From NCBI RefSeq assembly GCF_963678635.1, contig NC_087069.1:2370166-2434165 (forward strand): a DNA stretch of 64,000 bases, written 5' to 3'. Position numbers and translations under genes: made by a program. The notes beneath the pieces are model-generated. The model saw only the letters and a list, made by a program, of their open reading frames with translations. It did not search any database and was not told the DNA's origin. This document shows positions 1-12,400 of this stretch, piece after piece (position 1 is the first letter of the stretch; the number at the start of each line of letters is the position of its first letter). The DNA is from Symsagittifera roscoffensis (Eukaryota > Xenacoelomorpha > Acoela > Convolutidae).

Positions 1-532
1 TTGTGATTGCATGGAAACATTGTCTAAACATGAGCTTTTTACTGAGAATGTGTGGTGGAAAAATGTGCCTCATAAGTGCTGAAAAAGCTGCTGGTCCTAT
101 GGAAATTCCATAGAAGAGTCTATTGAAATCTTATTGTTGATTTCCAATAACGAATTGTATTAGGCGTCGTGACTTTTTGTCCAATGACATTTGATTGTAC
201 GCGCTGTTTACATCAGGTGTTGTAGAGTATTGTCCTTTTATCTTAATGAATATCACTTGAATTGGTTCTATAGGACAATTACATTTAGATTCATCAATTA
301 GGGCATTGAGATATCTTGCATCTAGAACTATTTTCAATGATTCGTCTTTAGCGAGGATGATAACAGTTTTTATGAACGTGTTTCTTTTGGGTTGTCTTCC
401 TTTATTTACCAATGAAATAATTTCAAATTGCTCTAGAATCTCTAATAATCTATTCATTTTATCTTATAAGTGAATTGGGACTTTTCTTGCTTGTTGTTTT
501 TTGAAAACGGCGTCAGGTTTTAGAGGTAAATG
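1..532 (-). pseudogene. pol: Reverse transcriptase, N-terminal part (element A pol)
   Basis: Ty3/gypsy reverse transcriptase copying the element RNA. The frame starting near 457 reads through KIVLDARYLNALI (equivalent of the RFCVDYRxLN block) and TTPDVNSAYNQMSLDKKS (the D-x-x-x-x-Y/F-x-Q palm block, first catalytic Asp). It then meets one in-frame stop at 131-133 and continues in the same frame with FYGISIGPAAFSALM, the canonical FYGLPFGP block. So a single nonsense codon separates two good RT blocks. Upstream, up to about 532, the frame continues without an ATG (pol linker). The YxDD box lies beyond the window. The copy is non-functional because of the stop. Confidence 0.85.
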
Positions 533-1339
533 TAAGGTGAATTTACTTTTCCAACATCGAATTTAGATGTTGCAAAAACCATTGGGTATTTAAGTAGTAG
601 TTCTCCTGACTGTTCAAATTCTTGTTGACTGATTTGAGAATGTGGGAAATTGAAACTTTTGTTGTTCATTTATGCATTTCGAAGTTTCAAATGTTGGTTT
701 AAAATGTGGTGTTTTTGTGAACTAATCTGTGTTTCGTTTTCAGTCACTCGTTATGTTGTTGATCGATATTTTTTCATTACGAATTGTTGATTGACAACTG
801 TCTAGTAATTGTAGAATACTATTTACTCTAAATGCTTTTTCTTCTGTTGGAGAGATTGTTGCATTTGTTTCGCAATATCCTAAAAGTCCTAGAGGTAACG
901 TGATTTGGTATTATGAATGGCTGTATACGTGTAAAGAGATTATATCTGAGTTTGTAGTTTTTATCTATTTGACAGATGAGATTGTTACTCTAAAAAAATT
1001 ATGGGAAGGTTTGAATTCAAGATCAGACATCGTTGTTTATTTTGATGAACGTTATATTGATGAACTTCATTTCTTAAAAGATTGTTTGCATATCCTGATA
1101 ATGATTTTAGGTGCTTACGTTCTTGGTTACATATAAGGATAATTTTGAGAAAAAAAGGTGGTTATTTGTTTAGTTTTTGAAAGAATGGTAGATATGTATT
1201 ATTTTTTCTTGTATTTTTACCTTTTTTGTGTAATTTACTTTAAGATAATTTAAAAGGTTTGCTTAAAAAATTTTTTGTTCCATTGTTTGAGTTGGAACAA
1301 GGAGTAATTGACTTTTTAAGTATTTTGTTAAACATGATC
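533..1339 (-). pseudogene. Protease-RT linker of element A, heavily degenerate
   Basis: Between the protease core and the RT core no frame stays open for more than about 80 codons on the minus strand. By position this is the protease-RT connection of pol. The plus-strand frame at 900-1136 has no recognisable features and is treated as a shadow. Nothing else can be supported here. Confidence 0.4.
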
Positions 1340-1863
1340 CTTGTGCTGTAGCTAATTTGCTTGATGTTTTCGAAGTTGACCTTTTTGGGTGTAATGTCTG
1401 TATTTCATTATATGTGGGTCTGCTCCTGAGTCAATTAGAAAATCAATTTCAAGGTCTGGTGGTTGAAAATCTATACTTTTTGGACTTTCTAAGAGAGGTG
1501 GGATTGTCCAATTTCCTTTTTTTCAGGTGGTTGTTTTGTATTTGTTGTATTTTGAATTATTTTAATCACGTTTGATTTTTTTTAAAATTTTTTGTTTAGT
1601 ATAATCTATTGCGGTTTGTCCATTGTCTGTATTTCGAGAGTTTTGAAGTTTTCATTGTTTTGGTAATAATTTGAATCATTTGGTGTTTCGTATTCAATTT
1701 CAATCTCAAGCGTCTTTCTTGAAAGTGTGTTTTCTGTTCCGCTCTCATCATCTGTGGATTTACAATGTATGTGGTTTGACTTTAATCCCAAACTTTCTGT
1801 GTCGTCAATACCGGGAGGGTCTGTTTGAGTTTCTTCAGTTGATTGTACTTGTTTAATTGCCAT
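1340..1863 (-). pseudogene. pol: Pol N-terminus and aspartic protease (element A)
   Basis: The frame at 1863-1606 is an acidic, Thr/Glu-rich 85-residue leader starting MAIKQVQSTEETQTD. After a frame break, the sequence near 1,450-1,390 reads DLEIDFLIDSGADPHIMK. DSGA (codons at 1432-1421) is the catalytic motif of retropepsin-type proteases, preceded by the usual hydrophobic FLI strand. The protease cleaves the Gag-Pol polyprotein during particle maturation. The flap and the second hydrophobic-Gly motif are not visible in one frame, so this is a fragment. Position between gag and RT agrees with the call. Confidence 0.7.
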
Positions 1864-2075
1864 TGTTGTTTAGGTGTGCTACTTCTAAAATTTTGTTGAG
1901 AGCTTGTATACTGTGTGTTATTTCTATGTGGTGACTAAGAAATAACTTCTTTGTCAATTTGGGCAGTTGTTATTTCAATTCCTGGAGTTGTCACGTGATC
2001 TATTGTGACTATTGTTGTAGTTCCATCTATTTTTGGAATACTTTCGTGATCTACTTTCTTTGAAGTTTCTGAGTA

Positions 2076-2460
2076 CTATCTAATTCTATTATTTGAAAAG
2101 TTTCTGTTTCGATTATTTGAGGAATTTCTAGAATGGTCGTTTGAATAGTATCTCTTACTGGAATTTGAATATGAACGGGTTCTGTTATAATTTGAGTAAT
2201 TACATCTGTTTGAGTTTGATCTTGAGTAGTTGTTTCGATATTGGTTATTTTGATTGTTATATCTGCTATATTCTTTTGTGATCTTTGTCGATCTGAAGAT
2301 CTTCCGCAAAAATTATTTCGGTAGGGTGATTGGTGTCTGTAGTTATTCTAGTTGTCTGGGAGTGGTTTTTCTGAACTATGGTTTTTTTTAGTTTCAGTAA
2401 TTTTTTTGGCTATTTCAGTGTCAGAGTCATGAAGATGATTAAAATGTGAGTTGTTTGGAT
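2076..2460 (-). pseudogene. gag: Gag C-terminal basic tail (element A)
   Basis: The ORF at 2309-2076 is an unusual Asn/Ser/Arg/Tyr-rich repeat sequence (for example NNYSRSNSNRCNYSNYNR), basic and low-complexity, as in RNA-binding tails of Gag proteins. I see no intact CCHC zinc knuckle between it and the Gag core (2310-2460), so that part is deleted or mutated. The frame is offset from the core ORF. The composition could also arise from simple repeats, but position directly 3' of the Gag core and 5' of the protease favours a Gag tail. Confidence 0.55.
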
Positions 2461-2469
2461 AATATTCAA

Positions 2470-3214
2470 CTATTGTAATTTTAAATTTTCTGTTTCTTCT
2501 AGTTTCATAGTGATTTCAGTTTGTTCTAGTTTTTCTACCAGTTTTCGGAAATCTATATCGGGTTCTCGATTTGATGATGGATGTGATGCTCTCTTTTTTA
2601 TTGCTTTTTTACGTAATTGTGATGTTAGAGTCATCATTAGGACTTCTGTTACTTTCTTGTTTTGGTAATCATGCGTATTGAGAGAATATGCTTTTCCTAC
2701 TAATGTTTCAATTCTTACTGCGAGTTGTTTAATTGTTTCATTAGGGAGGCTACAATTTTCATTGCATAGAACTCTTTGATCTTGTTTATTTCTTTCATAG
2801 TCAAACATTTTTGAAAATTCTTGTGTGAGTCTTTTCCAGTTGTCAAATCCGTTTTTGGGTAAAAGGTAAAACTCAAATCCGTTTTTGGGCTGCGCCATCA
2901 AGTGTGCTTTGGATCAGAGCTGTGCGTCTTTGTATCCAATTTTGATAAAGTGGCGTATTTACTGGTCCAGGTCCTATAATTAAAACTAGGTTAGCCTTGA
3001 CTGCGCTTAAATAATAATCAACTGAGTGTTCAGGGACTGTTACTGTGAATACCATTAGAAATTTATTAGAAGATTCTGATGATCCACCCATAAGGTATAG
3101 ATTAATAGTCATTCGAAAGAATTCTGTGGCATTTGGTATTTGAGAAAATTTTGTGAGTTGTGTTTTTCTGATTTCATGTTGCTGTAAAAAATATGGAAAT
3201 GAATTTTCACGCAT
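2470..3214 (-). pseudogene. gag: Gag core (element A)
   Basis: Two overlapping minus-strand ORFs (3214-2873, 113 aa; 2901-2470, 143 aa) in different frames form one Gag region. The first carries LYQNWIQRRTALIQSTLDGA, resembling the capsid block where Gag proteins have a W followed by a hydrophobic, A-rich helix. The second carries WKRLTQEFSKMFDYERN and LPNETIKQLAVRIETLVGKA, typical of retrotransposon Gag capsid helices, and ends with a charged helix (KLVEKLEQTEITMKLEETE). The overlap contains a short direct repeat (NGFEFYLLPKNGF), so a small duplication caused the frameshift. Gag would form the particle shell. This copy is broken. Confidence 0.75.
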
Positions 3215-3689
3215 TTGATTTAGTTGATAGCTTTATGTGTATATTTGAGTTTTTGATTGATAAAAATTATTGTATGATGCTGAGTAGGAAAAGTTTGTCT
3301 TGATTGTCGTTTTTGTTCATTTCGTGTCTAAGGTTCAAAGTTATCTGGTTAATAAATAGGATCTGGTAAGTCAATAATCCAATTATTATTCTGTTGATTA
3401 GTAATAATTCGTTGTTGATTTTAATTCAAAGAGTCTTCTTTTTCTGAATAATGTGATTGACTTCTTGTGAACTGTTTATAAGTTATATTTCTGTTTCGCT
3501 GAAACAACGGGAAATTTTTGCTACGTTCTACTGTAATTCGTTGTTGATCTTTGAAAAAAATTGAGTGATGATTTTGTTTTGGTGACTGTTGATTGTAGTA
3601 TTGTACCTATGGTTGATTTTGACTATGTGACTAGATTTTGTAAATTTTTTTCGCAAAAAAATCGTAATTATTGTCTGAAGAGTATTTCT
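3215..3689 (-). pseudogene. Degenerate Gag segment (element A)
   Basis: About 475 bases between the Gag core and the tandemly duplicated segment. Only short minus-strand stretches stay open. It is assigned to gag by position only. No plus-strand gene is visible. Confidence 0.35.
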
Positions 3690-4480
3690 ATTGGAATTTT
3701 TTTGTTTATTTGCGTGTCGTGATTTCGTTACTGGTCTAAGTGTTTGTTAATCCATTTGTGAATATTTTGGGGCAACAGATGATTTTACTGCGGGTTGTAT
3801 GGTTGTCTGTGGAAATAGAGTATTTTTTTTTGAAGAGTCGTAAGTGTAGAGTGAATGGGGGAAATGTTTTGTAATGTTGTTGTCGGCATTGTTTCAACTA
3901 TTTCTTCACGAGTAAAAAGTGATGGGGTTTGAATATCTTGTGGTGTAGGATTTCTTGTTTCTTTTAGGGTTTCTTGTTTTTTAATGAATGCGAAATTCAA
4001 ACTTTTGTTTCCCCTTCTACCAGTGAACATTGCATTAAAACTTAAATGCGTGGCATCAATAGTAAGTGGAGTTATTCTTACATAGTTTATTGAAAAATTT
4101 TTGTTTATTTGCTTGTCGTGATTTCGTTACTGGTCTAAATATTTGTTAATCCAGTTGTGAATATTTTGGGGCAATAGATGGTTTTACTGTGGATTGTATG
4201 GTTGTCTGTGGAAAAGGAGTTTTTTTATTATGTGGAGTAGTAAGTGTAGGGTGAATTGGAGAAATGCTTTGTAATGTTGTTTTCGGCAATGTTTCAACTA
4301 TTTCTTCAAAAATAAAAAGTGATGTGGTTTGAATAATTTGTTGTGTAAAAGTTCTTGTTTCATTCAGGTTTTTTTGTTTTTTATTGAATGTGGAATTCAA
4401 ACTATTATTTCCCATTCTACCAGTGAAAATTGCAAAAAAAGTTTAAAGGGGTGGCATCAATAGTAAGTGGAGTTAATCTT
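3690..4480 (-). repeat. 399-bp in-frame tandem duplication inside gag of element A
   Basis: Two adjacent diverged copies of one segment, for example the TTTGTTTATTTGC block near 3,701 and again near 4,100, with period 399 bases (133 codons). Each copy encodes a related Pro/Thr-rich minus-strand ORF of 81 aa (4030-3785) and 89 aa (4415-4146). Both contain EEIVET-P-TTLQ-ISPIH-TLTT. Because the period is a multiple of three, the duplication could have been tolerated while the ORF was alive. Function of the segment is unknown. Confidence 0.8.
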
Positions 4481-5297
4481 ACATAGTTTTTGTGCACAGA
4501 AACACTGGTAATTGCTGCACTTGATATATCGGTTGGTACTTTATTAAATGAGGAATGAGACCAATCAGGGTCCCAAACATAATCTGTTTGATCTGCTAAT
4601 GTGGTTTCATCGTCTGAACTTTGTGATCGAAAACATTTTCTTGATGGTGCAATGAAATCAATGTAGTGGACAAAATACTCAATAATAAACCATGCTAGTA
4701 TTCTTTGTAACTCAAGTTTCTTATTTTGTCATTATTCAGTACTCAGTAGGTTTTCACGAAATGTGTCTAGAAAATTGGAGAAAATATTTGAGAAAAGATA
4801 GTTTTCTTGTTTTACCGTTGTAGGTCGGGATTCATTGAGATCGCGATTTAATTTATATATATTTTTAGTTCTAATATAGATAAATGAATATAAATAATAG
4901 AAAAATCTTCGTTTGTAAATTTTGAATTTGCTCTTTGTGAAATTTGATGTTTTATGTTTTTTATATAATCTGTGGAGGAGACTTTTGAGAATTCTATATC
5001 TATAACATCTCTTTGTATTTGATGTATTGTTTGGTTTAATTGTGGTTGTACAATTTCCATTGTGAATATACCGTAATATGAAGTAATATGACATATAACT
5101 TTGAGATAGGGATGAAGATTTTGTCGTTTTGTTCTTAATTCAGGAAATTCCTGTTTATATGGACTTTTTCTTTTATCGAAAATATTTAAAATTAGGTTGT
5201 GACAAAAATGTACTTGTTCTGGAGCGGGATTAATTTGTGGATGGAATATAAATGGAAGTTTTGAGTTATCATCAAAACTTTCGCCGTATTCGATCAT
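4481..5297 (-). pseudogene. Gag N-terminal region of element A, not recognised by domain
   Basis: The ORF at 5297-4848 (149 aa, MIEYGESFDDNSKLPFIFHP...) is followed after frame breaks by an ATG-less stretch near 4,700-4,480 that reads LELQRILAWFIIEYFVHYID and later DYVWDPDWSHSSF. I recognise no domain. The position 5' of the Gag core suggests the N-terminal half of a long Gag or a separate leader ORF. The overlapping minus ORF at 5094-4732 is a different frame of the same stretch. Confidence 0.4.
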
Positions 5298-6408
5298 TTT
5301 TGATATCTTAAAACTGGTGGTGTGTAACTTTCAATGTGTCTCATTGGTTGATTCCAATGTACAGTCGTACTAATTGATTAATGTAGGACTTTTTCATTCT
5401 ACGTTTTCCTTTAATTGATGATGGTGTTGTAGTTTCTGAGTCAGAAAATTTTTTTGATTATCTATCGGGTTATTTCAATTTAATGAATCTGCCAGGTCTT
5501 GAAGTTCCTGTATTGTGTTTGTATCCGAATTTGAAACTAGGTTTCGTTTTTTTGAAAACTGTTTCATGACAATTTGCTTGTGTCTTGATAATATTGTCTT
5601 TTTTTGTGTTCGTCTTTTTGATCTGATATATCCTATTGTTTGTCTGTGTGGTGTGGTAACAAGATCATATATTTCATTTTCAATTATACAACTGTGTTAA
5701 ATGGTTGTTTGTGTACTGTCTAAATTAACTCTTGACATAAGGTTTAGGATGATGGGTGCAAAATTCGGGGGTTAGAGTTTCTATTTTCCTATACTGTTAG
5801 TTCCTACGTTTTTTGTGTGGTTATCTTATTTTGGGGTATAGATTGTCGTGGTTGACGGGTTGGAGAGAGAGTATATCAATTCGGGAGAATGATTTTTTAC
5901 TTTCTCGTGACTAAGTTTTAATATATGATGAACTTACTCGATCTTACTTAGGGGTTTGATTTGTGATCAAGGGCAGGAGAATAATAAATCAATCCACAAG
6001 GTTCAGGTATAATTAGAACACAAGTGAATCGTTAGCTACTGTTTTAAGACTTACTAATGTTGTTAAGGGTTTTAGCCTGGGTCATTTAAGAGGGAGGTCT
6101 CAAGTGAAGGATGAGTAACCGAAGTTCTACACTGTCTATTTTATTTAGAATGGTTAGTTTGTTCAAAAGTTTCTATTAATCCTAGGCTTTTGCAAGAATT
6201 GGTAAATGAATCGACATTTGAGGTCGTTAGACACTTTCAATTATCGGATGTGGAGAAAAAATCAAATTTGAATAAATGAAAAACTGTGAACAGAATTTTT
6301 CTTCATACTTTACAGCGGAACATCACGCATTTAGCCGTAATAAAACAGAAAAAACAAACTTGAAACTCGGTAATTTGAAATGGGGAAACTTAAAAAAAGC
6401 CGAAGCGT
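5298..6408. other. Non-coding leader/LTR-like stretch of element A and left flank of the satellite
   Basis: No gene is supported. By position 5,300-6,250 should hold the 5' leader and LTR of element A. About 30 bases at 6,208-6,240 are the inverted match of 30,919-30,950 (around TGTCTAACGACCTCAAA on the minus strand), placed the same way relative to element B. The 62-codon frame at 6276-6464 runs into the first satellite monomer and is not a gene. Confidence 0.4.
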
Positions 6409-9400
6409 TTTTTTGTATGGAGGTGTTCCCGGTGCACTTTCACAGTTCCGAACTGGATGACTAGCGTTTATTCATTGGCTTCATTTGTCAAACTGTATGA
6501 CTTTCATGATATTTGGAATTGTATGATAAACTTTATCATTGTTTGGAATTGTGTTCGAACAATTTTGGTACGTGGAGGTGAACCCGAGGTAGAACACCAG
6601 AAGTCATACTTTCATCGTTCAAAATTGTATGGTTAATGTTTTTTTATTAGCCTAATTCAAGGAATTGTATGAAATTTTTTTTGTATGGAATTGTATGCTA
6701 AACATTTGTGGTGTATGGACGTAATACTTTCCTGGTTCGAAATTTGAAGACTAGCATTTCTTCATTTGCTTCATTTGTTAAACTGTATGACTCCCATTTT
6801 GTATGGAAATGTATGCTACGCTTTTTTGGTGTATGGAGGTCAATCTGGTGTAGTCATACTTTTATAGTTTGAAATTGTATGGCTAGCTTTTCTTCTTTAG
6901 CTTCATTAGTGAAATTGTAGGACTATCATGATGTATGGAATTGTATGATAAACACTTTTTGTTTGGAATTGTGTGCAAAGTTTTTTGGTGTTTGGAGTTC
7001 AACCCGGGGTAGAAGACTAGTCATGCTATATTAGTACATTGTTTTACTCGCTTTATCTTTCAATGGTTTCATTTGTGAAAATGTATGAATATTATGATGT
7101 ATGGAATCATAGTAAACCTTTTTTTGTTGTATGGATTTTTGTTGTATTTTGATACGCAAAGTTTTTTGGTGTTTGGAGTTCAACCCGGGGTAGAAGACTA
7201 GTCATGCTATATTAGTACATTGTTTTACTCGCTTTATCTTTCAATGGTTTCATTTGTGAAAATGTATGAATATTATGATGTATGGAATCATAGTAAACCT
7301 TTTTGTTGTATGGATTACTATGCTAACTTTTGGTGTATGGAGGTCAACCCGGCGTAGGAGACTAATCATACTATAGTGTTTCAGAATCGTATGACTAGCG
7401 GTTTTTTCATTGGTTTCATTTGGGAAAGTGTAAGAATAGAATGATGTATGAAATTGTTTGATAACATTTTTGGTTGTTTGGAATTGTATGCTAAGCATTT
7501 TAGGTGTATGAAGGTCTACCCGGGTTAAAAGACCAGTAGTCATACTTTTGTATTTCAAACTGTATGATTTGCATTTAATCATTGGCTTCATTTGTATTGC
7601 TGTATGACTCTCATGATATAAGGAATTGTATGATTAACGTTTTTTTTTCGCTTGGAGTTATGTGCTAGACCTTATTGGTTTGTGGAGGTCAACTCGGGGT
7701 GGAAGAGCACTAGTCAGGCTTTCATAGTTCGAAATTAAATGACTAACATTTGCTCATTCGCTTCATTTGTTGAATTGTAGGACTATCATGTTGTATGGAA
7801 ATGGATGCTACGCATTTTTTGATATATCGAAGACAATCCGGTGTAGAAAAACATTAGTCATATTTTTATAATTTGAAATTGTATGGCCAGCATTTCTTCA
7901 TTGGCTTCAATAGTGAAATTGTAGGACTATCATGATTTAAGGAATTGTTTGATAAAATGTTTTTGGTTTGGACTTGTGTGCAAAACTTTTTGGTGTTTGG
8001 AGATCAACTCGGGGTAAAAGACTAGTCATGCTATTTTAGTACATTGTTTGACTCGCTTTATCTTTCATTGGTTTCATTTATGAAAATGTATGAATAGCAT
8101 GATGTATGCAATCATTGTAAATATCTTTGTTGTATGGATTACTATGCTATGTTTTTGGTGTATGGAGGTCAACCCGGCGTAGGAGACTAATCATGCTTTA
8201 GTAGTTCAAAATTGCATGACTAGAGGTTTTTTCATTGGTTTCATTTGCGAAAGTGTAAGAATAGCATGATGTATGAAATTGTTTGATAAAACTTTTGTGT
8301 TGTTTGGAATTGTATGCTAAGCATTTTTGGTGTATGAAGGTCAACCCGGGTTAAAAGACCAGTAGTAAAACTTTAATATTTCAAACTGTATGATTTGTAT
8401 TTGTTCATCGGCTTCATTTGTCAAACTATATAACTCTCATGATATATGGAATTGTATGATGAGTTTTTTTATTGTTTGGAATTGTGTTCGAAGCAATTTT
8501 GGTAGGTGGAATTGAACCCGAGGTAGAACACCAGTAGTCACAATTTCATGGTTCAAAATTTTATAGTTAGCGTTTTTTCATTAGATTAATTCAAGGAATT
8601 GTAATTCTAGCATGATGACTGGAACTGTATGATAAACACTTTTTGTTTGGAATTGTATGCAAAAAAAATTTGGTGTTTGGAATTCAACCCGGGGTAGAAG
8701 AATAGTCTTGCTAAATTAGTACATTGTTTGACTCGCTTTATCTTTCAATATTTTCATTTGTGAAAATGTATGAATATTATGATGTATGGAATCATTGTAA
8801 ACCTTTTTGTTGTATGGATTACTATGCTAACTTTTTGGTGTATGCAGGTCAACCCGGCGTAGGAGACTAATCATACTATAGTATTTCAAAACCGTATGAC
8901 TAGCGGTGTTTTCATTGGTTTAATTTGAGAAGTGTAAGAATAGCATGATGTATGAAATGTTTGATAACATTTTTTGTTGTTTGGAATTGTATGCTAAGCT
9001 TTTTAGGTGTATGAAGGTTAAAAGACCAGTAGTCATACTTTTATATTTCAAACTGTATGATTTGCATTTAATCATTGGCTTCATTTGTCTTACTGTATGA
9101 CTCTCATGATATAAGGAATTGTATGATTAACTTTTTTTTTCGCTTGGAGTTATGTGCTAGACCTTATTGGTTTATGGAGGTCAACTCGGGAAGGAAGACC
9201 ACTAGTCAGGCTTTCATAATTCGAAATTAAATGACTAGCATTTGCTCATTCGCTTCATTTGTTGAATTGTAGGACTATCATGTTGTATGAAAATGGATGC
9301 TACGCATTTTTTGATGTATGGAAGTCAATCCGGTGTAGAAAAACTTTAGTCATAATTTTATAATTTGAAATTGTATGGCCAGCATTTCTTCATTGGCTTG

Positions 9401-12400
9401 ATTAGTGAAATTGTAGTACTATCATGATTTATGGAATTGTTTGAAAAACATTTTTTGTTGGGAATTGTGTGCAAAGCTTTTTGGTGTTAGGAGATCAACC
9501 CGGGGTAGAAGACTAGTCGTGCTAATTTAGTACATTGTTTGACTCGCGTTATCTTTCAATGGTTTCATTTATGAAAATGTATGAATAGCATGATGTATGC
9601 AATCATTGTAAATAATTTTGTTGTATGGATTACTATGCTAAGTTTTTGGTGTATGGAGGTCAACCCGGCGTAGGAGACTAATCATGCTATTGTAGTTCAA
9701 AATTTCATGACTCGCGTTTTTTTCATTGGTTTCATTTGTGAAAGTGTAAGAATAGCTTGATGTATGAAACTGTTTGATAAAATTTTTGTGTTGTTCGGAA
9801 TTGTAAGCTAAGCATTTTTGGTGTATGAAGGTCAACCCGGGTTAAAAGACCAGTAGTCATACTTTTATATTTCAAACTATGATTTATATTTGTTCATCGG
9901 CTTCATTTGTCAAACTATATAACTCTCATGATATATGGAATTCTATGATGAGTTTTTTTATTGTTTGGAATTGTGTTCGAAGCAATTTTGGTAGGTGGAA
10001 TTGAACCCCAGATAGAACACCAGTAGTCATACTTTCATGGTTCAAAATTTTATAGCTAGCGTTTTTTTCATTAGATTATTTCAAGGAAATGCAATTCTAG
10101 CATTATGATTGGAACTGTAGGATAAACACTTTTTGTTTGGAATTGTGTGCAAAAATTTTTGGTGTTTGGAATTCAACCCGGGGTAGAAGATTAGTCACGC
10201 TATATTAACACATTGTTTGACTCGCTTTATCTTTCAATGGTTTCATTTGTGAAAATGTATGAATATTATGATGTATGGAGTCATTGTAAACCTTTTTGTT
10301 ACATGGATTACTATGCTAACTTTTTGGTGTATGGAGGTCAACCCGGCGTAGGAGACTAATCATACTATAGTAGTTCAAAATGATATGACTAGCGGTTTTT
10401 TCATTGGTTTCTTTTGAGAAAGTGTAAAATAGCATGATGTATGAAATTGTTTGAAACATTTTTTGTTGTTTGGAATTGTATGCTAAGCTTCTTAGGTGTA
10501 TGAAAGTCAACCCGTGTTAAAAGACCAGTAGTCATACTTTTATATTTCAAACTGTATGATTTGCATTTAATCATTGGCTTCATTTGTCTTACTGTATGGC
10601 TCTCATGATGTAGGGAATTGCATGATAAACGTTTTTTTTCGCTTGAAATTATGTGCTAGACCTTATTGGTTATGGAGGTCAACTCGGGGTGGAAGACCAC
10701 TAGACAGGCTTTCATAGTTCGGATTAAATGACTAGCATTTGCTCATTCGCTTCATTTGTTAAATTGTAGGACCATCATGTTGTATGGAAATGGATGCTAC
10801 GCATTTTTTGGTGTATGGAAGACAATCCGGTGTAGAAAAACATTAGTCATGATTTTATAATTTGAAATTGTATGGCCAGTTTTTCTTCATTGGCTTCAAT
10901 AGTGAAATTTTAGGACTATCATGATTTATGGAATTGTTTGATAAACATTTTTTGTTGGGAATTGTGTGCAAAGCTTTTTTGGTATTTGGAGATCAACCCG
11001 GGGTAGAAGACTAGTCATGCTATTTTAGTACATTGTTTGACTCGCTTTATCTTTCATTGGTTTCATTTATGAAAATGTATGAATAGCATGATGTATGCAA
11101 TCATTGTAAATATTTTTGTTGTACGGATTACTATGCTAAGTTTTTGGTGTATGGAGGTCAACCCGGCGTAGGAGACTAATCATGCTATAGTAGTTCAAAA
11201 TTACTTGACTAGCGGTTTTTTCATAAGTTTCATTTGAGAAAGTGCAAGAATAGCATGATGTATGAAACTTTTCGATAAAAATTTTTTGGTGTGGAATTGT
11301 ATGCTAAACATTTTTGGTGTATGAAGGTCAACCCTGGTTAAAAGACCAGTAGTCATAATTTTATATTTCAAACTGTATGATTTGCTTTTGTTCATCGGCT
11401 TCATTTGTCAAACTATATAACTCTCATGATATATGGAATTGTATGATAAATTTTATTATTGTTTGGAATTGTGTTCGAAGCAATTTTGGTAGGTGGAATT
11501 GAACCCGAGGTAGAACACCAGTAGTCATACTTTCATGGTTCAAAATTATATGGGTAGCGTTTTTTCATTAGATTAATTCATCAATTGTATTTCTAGCATG
11601 ATGATTGGAACTTTATGAAAAAGTTTTTCCTTTCTGGAATTGTATGCTAAACGATTTTGATCTATGGACGTATTACTTTCATAGTTCGAAATTTAAAGAT
11701 TAGCATTTCTTCATTTGCTTCATTTGTGAAATTGTATGACTAGCATAATGTATAGAATTGTATGGTTAACAGTTTTTTCGCTTGGAGTTATGCGCTAATC
11801 CTTATTGGTATATGATGGTCAACTCGGGGTGGAAGATCACTAGTCAGGCTTTCATTGTTCGAAATTAAATGAGTAGCGTTTGCTCATTCGCTCCATTTGT
11901 TAAATTGTTTGACTCCCTTTTTGTATGGAAATGTTTGCTACGCATTTTTTGGTTTATTGAGGTCAATCTGGTGTAGAAAAACACTAGTCATACTTTTATA
12001 GTTTGAAATTGTATGGCTAGCTTTTCTTCATTAGCTTCAATAGTGAAATTGTAGGACTATCGTGATGTATGGAATTGTATGATAAACACTTTTTGTTTGG
12101 AATTGTGTGCAAATTTTTTTGGTGTTTGGAGTTCAACCCGGGGTAGAAGACTAGTCATGCTATATTAGTACATTGTTTGACTCGCTTTATTTTTCAATGG
12201 TTTCATTTGTGAAAATGAATGAATATCATGATGTATGGAATAATTGTAAATCTTTTTGTTGTATGGGTTACTATGCTTATTTTTTGGTGTATGGAGGTCA
12301 ACCGGGCGTAGGAGACTAATCATACTACAGTAGTTCAAAATCGTACGACTAGCGGTTCTTTAATTGGTTTCATTTGAGAAAGGTAAGAATAGCATGATGT

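Larger units (their letters stand above)
1..6250 (-). mobile_element. Element A: decayed Ty3/gypsy retroelement, cut by the left edge
   Basis: Read on the minus strand from about 6.2 kb down to base 1, the order is gag-like ORFs, a protease with a DSGA active site, and the fingers/palm of a Ty3/gypsy reverse transcriptase that runs off the window. This is the normal gag-PR-RT order of Ty3/gypsy elements. Every domain is interrupted by stops or frameshifts, so the copy is dead. RNase H, integrase and the 3' end lie outside the window. The 5' LTR was not delimited. About 30 bases at 6,208-6,240 match, inverted, 30,919-30,950 next to element B, which suggests that A and B share an LTR or leader family. 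Confidence 0.8.

Noticed and set aside
6276-6464. 62-codon plus-strand ORF beside array 1
   Set aside because: Its second half is satellite monomer and the first half has no recognisable feature.
8680-12140. GTTCAACCC in some monomers as a tRNA-like B box (SINE origin of the satellite)
   Set aside because: Most monomers read GGTCAACCC, which lacks the needed T, and no A box lies at a suitable distance.
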